From NCBI GenBank assembly GCA_013813755.1, contig JACCRD010000066.1, positions 1-15,391 of the forward strand: a stretch of 15,391 nucleotides of DNA, written 5' to 3'. The position numbers were made by a program, and so were the translations under genes. Source of the stretch: Acidobacteriota bacterium. Its GTDB lineage: Bacteria > Acidobacteriota > Blastocatellia > Pyrinomonadales > Pyrinomonadaceae. Each line of letters opens with the position of its first letter. Within the stretch, counting starts at the first letter, position 1. The notes beneath the pieces are model-generated. The model was not told the DNA's origin. It worked only from the letters and a program-made list of their open reading frames with translations, and searched no databases. Of this stretch, positions 14,095-15,391 are shown one piece after another.

Positions 14095-15391
14095 ATGGCT
14101 CTTCTTGAAATGAAAAATATCGTCAAGGAATTTCCCGGTGTGCGGGCTTTAGACGGCGTAACATTTGATTTAGAAGCCGGAGAATTTCATGCTCTGGTCG
14201 GTGAAAACGGTGCGGGAAAATCTACTTTGATGAAGGTTTTGTCAGGCGTTTATCCGTTCGGGACATATTCGGGCGACATTTCAGTTGACGGAGAAGTTCG
14301 CCAATTTGCCAACATTCGTGCGGCTGAAAAAGCCGGTGTTGCCATTATTTTTCAGGAACTGTCCCTGGTTAAAGAGTTAACCGTTGGGGAAAATATTTTT
14401 TTGGGCAAAGAACCGGCACGTTTCGGCGTAATCAATTGGTCGGAACTTTACCGGAAAGCTGGGAAACTGCTCAAAGATTTAAATTTACCGATTAATCCGC
14501 GCACGCAGGTTGGAAATCTCGGCATCGGTCAGCAACAGCTCGTCGAAATCGCCAAAGCTCTGTCGCAAGACGCGCGCATTCTCGTGCTTGACGAACCGAC
14601 CGCCGCTTTAACCGAATCGGAAGTTGAAACATTGTTTGGGATTTTAGAAAAATTAAAAGCGCGGGGCGTGGGAATGATTTATATTTCTCATAAACTCGGT
14701 GAAGTTTTTCGGATGAGTGATACGATTACCGTTTTGCGCGACGGCAAAACGGTCGGCACGAACAACGCAAAGGATTTAACGATCGAGAAAGTTATCGCGC
14801 TGATGGTCGGGCGCGAAGTCGGCGACATCTTTCCGACAACTGCCCACGATTTCGGCGAAACTGCACTCGAAGTAAAAAATTTAAATGCTTTTGACACCGA
14901 CGTTCCCGATAAAAAGCTGGTTGATAATGTATCGTTTTCCGTGCGGAAAGGCGAAGTTTTGGGAATTGCAGGCTTGATGGGTGCGGGCAGAAGCGAGCTT
15001 CTGATGGCGATCTTCGGGGCGTGGAACGGCGCGGTTTCGGGCGATGTTTTGGTCGAAGGTAAAAAAATTAATATTGAGACGCCGCGGGACGCAATCAGAA
15101 ACGGCATCGGTTTTGTAACGGAAGACCGCAAACGATTCGGGCTTCTGCTTGAACAAACATTACTTGATAATTTGACTTTAGCCGGTCTAAAGCGAATATC
15201 CGGCAAGTTTGTAACCAATCGTTCACGCGAAACAGTCGCGGCAAAAAGCGCGATGAATTCTCTAAAAGTCAAAGCAAATTCACCTTTGACAGTCGCCAAC
15301 ACGCTTTCGGGCGGAAATCAGCAAAAGGTTGTGTTGGGAAAATGGCTGCTTACAAATCCGAAGGTTTTATTTCTCGACGAGCCAACGCGTG
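14095..15391 (+). CDS. Sugar ABC transporter ATPase with two nucleotide-binding domains (XylG/MglA type), 3' end outside
   Basis: The visible 432 residues of a protein of usually about 500 are open to the end of the window. Domain 1 has Walker A GENGAGKST (36-44), signature LGIGQQQ (142-148) and Walker B LVLDEP (163-168). Domain 2 has a degenerate Walker A, GLMGAGRS (293-300, Arg in place of Lys), signature LSGGNQQK (404-411) and LFLDEP (425-430). The altered second Walker A is normal for the CUT2 monosaccharide importers (XylG, MglA, RbsA). The stretch GVYPFGTYSGDI and the phrase QELSLVKELTVGENIFLGKEP look most like XylG. It starts 45 bases after the glycosidase stop; the gap holds no terminator, so co-transcription is likely. 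The permease and the sugar-binding protein are not in the window and may follow. The substrate is a monosaccharide by family, possibly the glucose released by the upstream enzyme. Confidence 0.93.
   Translation, partial: MALLEMKNIVKEFPGVRALDGVTFDLEAGEFHALVGENGAGKSTLMKVLSGVYPFGTYSGDISVDGEVRQFANIRAAEKAGVAIIFQELSLVKELTVGENIFLGKEPARFGVINWSELYRKAGKLLKDLNLPINPRTQVGNLGIGQQQLVEIAKALSQDARILVLDEPTAALTESEVETLFGILEKLKARGVGMIYISHKLGEVFRMSDTITVLRDGKTVGTNNAKDLTIEKVIALMVGREVGDIFPTTAHDFGETALEVKNLNAFDTDVPDKKLVDNVSFSVRKGEVLGIAGLMGAGRSELLMAIFGAWNGAVSGDVLVEGKKINIETPRDAIRNGIGFVTEDRKRFGLLLEQTLLDNLTLAGLKRISGKFVTNRSRETVAAKSAMNSLKVKANSPLTVANTLSGGNQQKVVLGKWLLTNPKVLFLDEPTR

Noticed and set aside
14688..15302. 204-codon open frame on the minus strand within the ABC ATPase gene.
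   Set aside because: The plus strand carries all Walker and signature motifs over the same bases; the minus frame is a shadow.

Overview
The window looks like a chromosomal segment of a Gram-negative, heterotrophic bacterium. An Acidobacteriota-type genome is the best guess (Blastocatellia/Pyrinomonadales-like, inferred from memory only). The clues are a ~1,180-residue TonB-dependent receptor with an N-terminal carboxypeptidase-regulatory domain and no SusD partner, a moderate base composition, and an AATCCAA-type heptamer repeat. There are no RNA genes, CRISPR arrays, insertion sequences or phage genes.

Left part (1-4177, + strand): the C-terminal half of an RND efflux pump subunit. It overlaps by 26 nt a TolC-family outer-membrane channel with an unusual Pro/Gln-rich N-terminal linker. 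Together they form the end of a tripartite efflux operon that began upstream of the window.

Middle and right part (4228-15391): a carbohydrate-use locus. On the minus strand, a LacI-family regulator is followed by an MFS (FHS/FucP-like) sugar transporter. On the plus strand, a divergent TonB-dependent receptor is followed by a 1,169-residue secreted fusion enzyme (GH3 beta-glucosidase plus a C-terminal 'glycoamylase-like' GH144 domain). Next comes a XylG-type sugar ABC ATPase that runs off the window. Between regulator and receptor, a sigma70-like promoter (TTGACC-18-TATAAA) is followed at once by two 13-bp-spaced, CG-centred operator-like boxes. This is the geometry expected for LacI-family repression of the receptor.

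How it may work together: GH144 enzymes are endo-beta-1,2-glucanases, and several GH3 enzymes cut the resulting sophoro-oligosaccharides to glucose. The fusion would therefore carry a complete beta-1,2-glucan-to-glucose pathway on one exported polypeptide. The receptor could bring glucan fragments across the outer membrane, and the MFS and XylG-type systems could bring released sugar into the cytoplasm. This substrate assignment is inference from families. The fusion, the operator/promoter geometry and the two stacked terminators before the enzyme gene are seen directly in the sequence.
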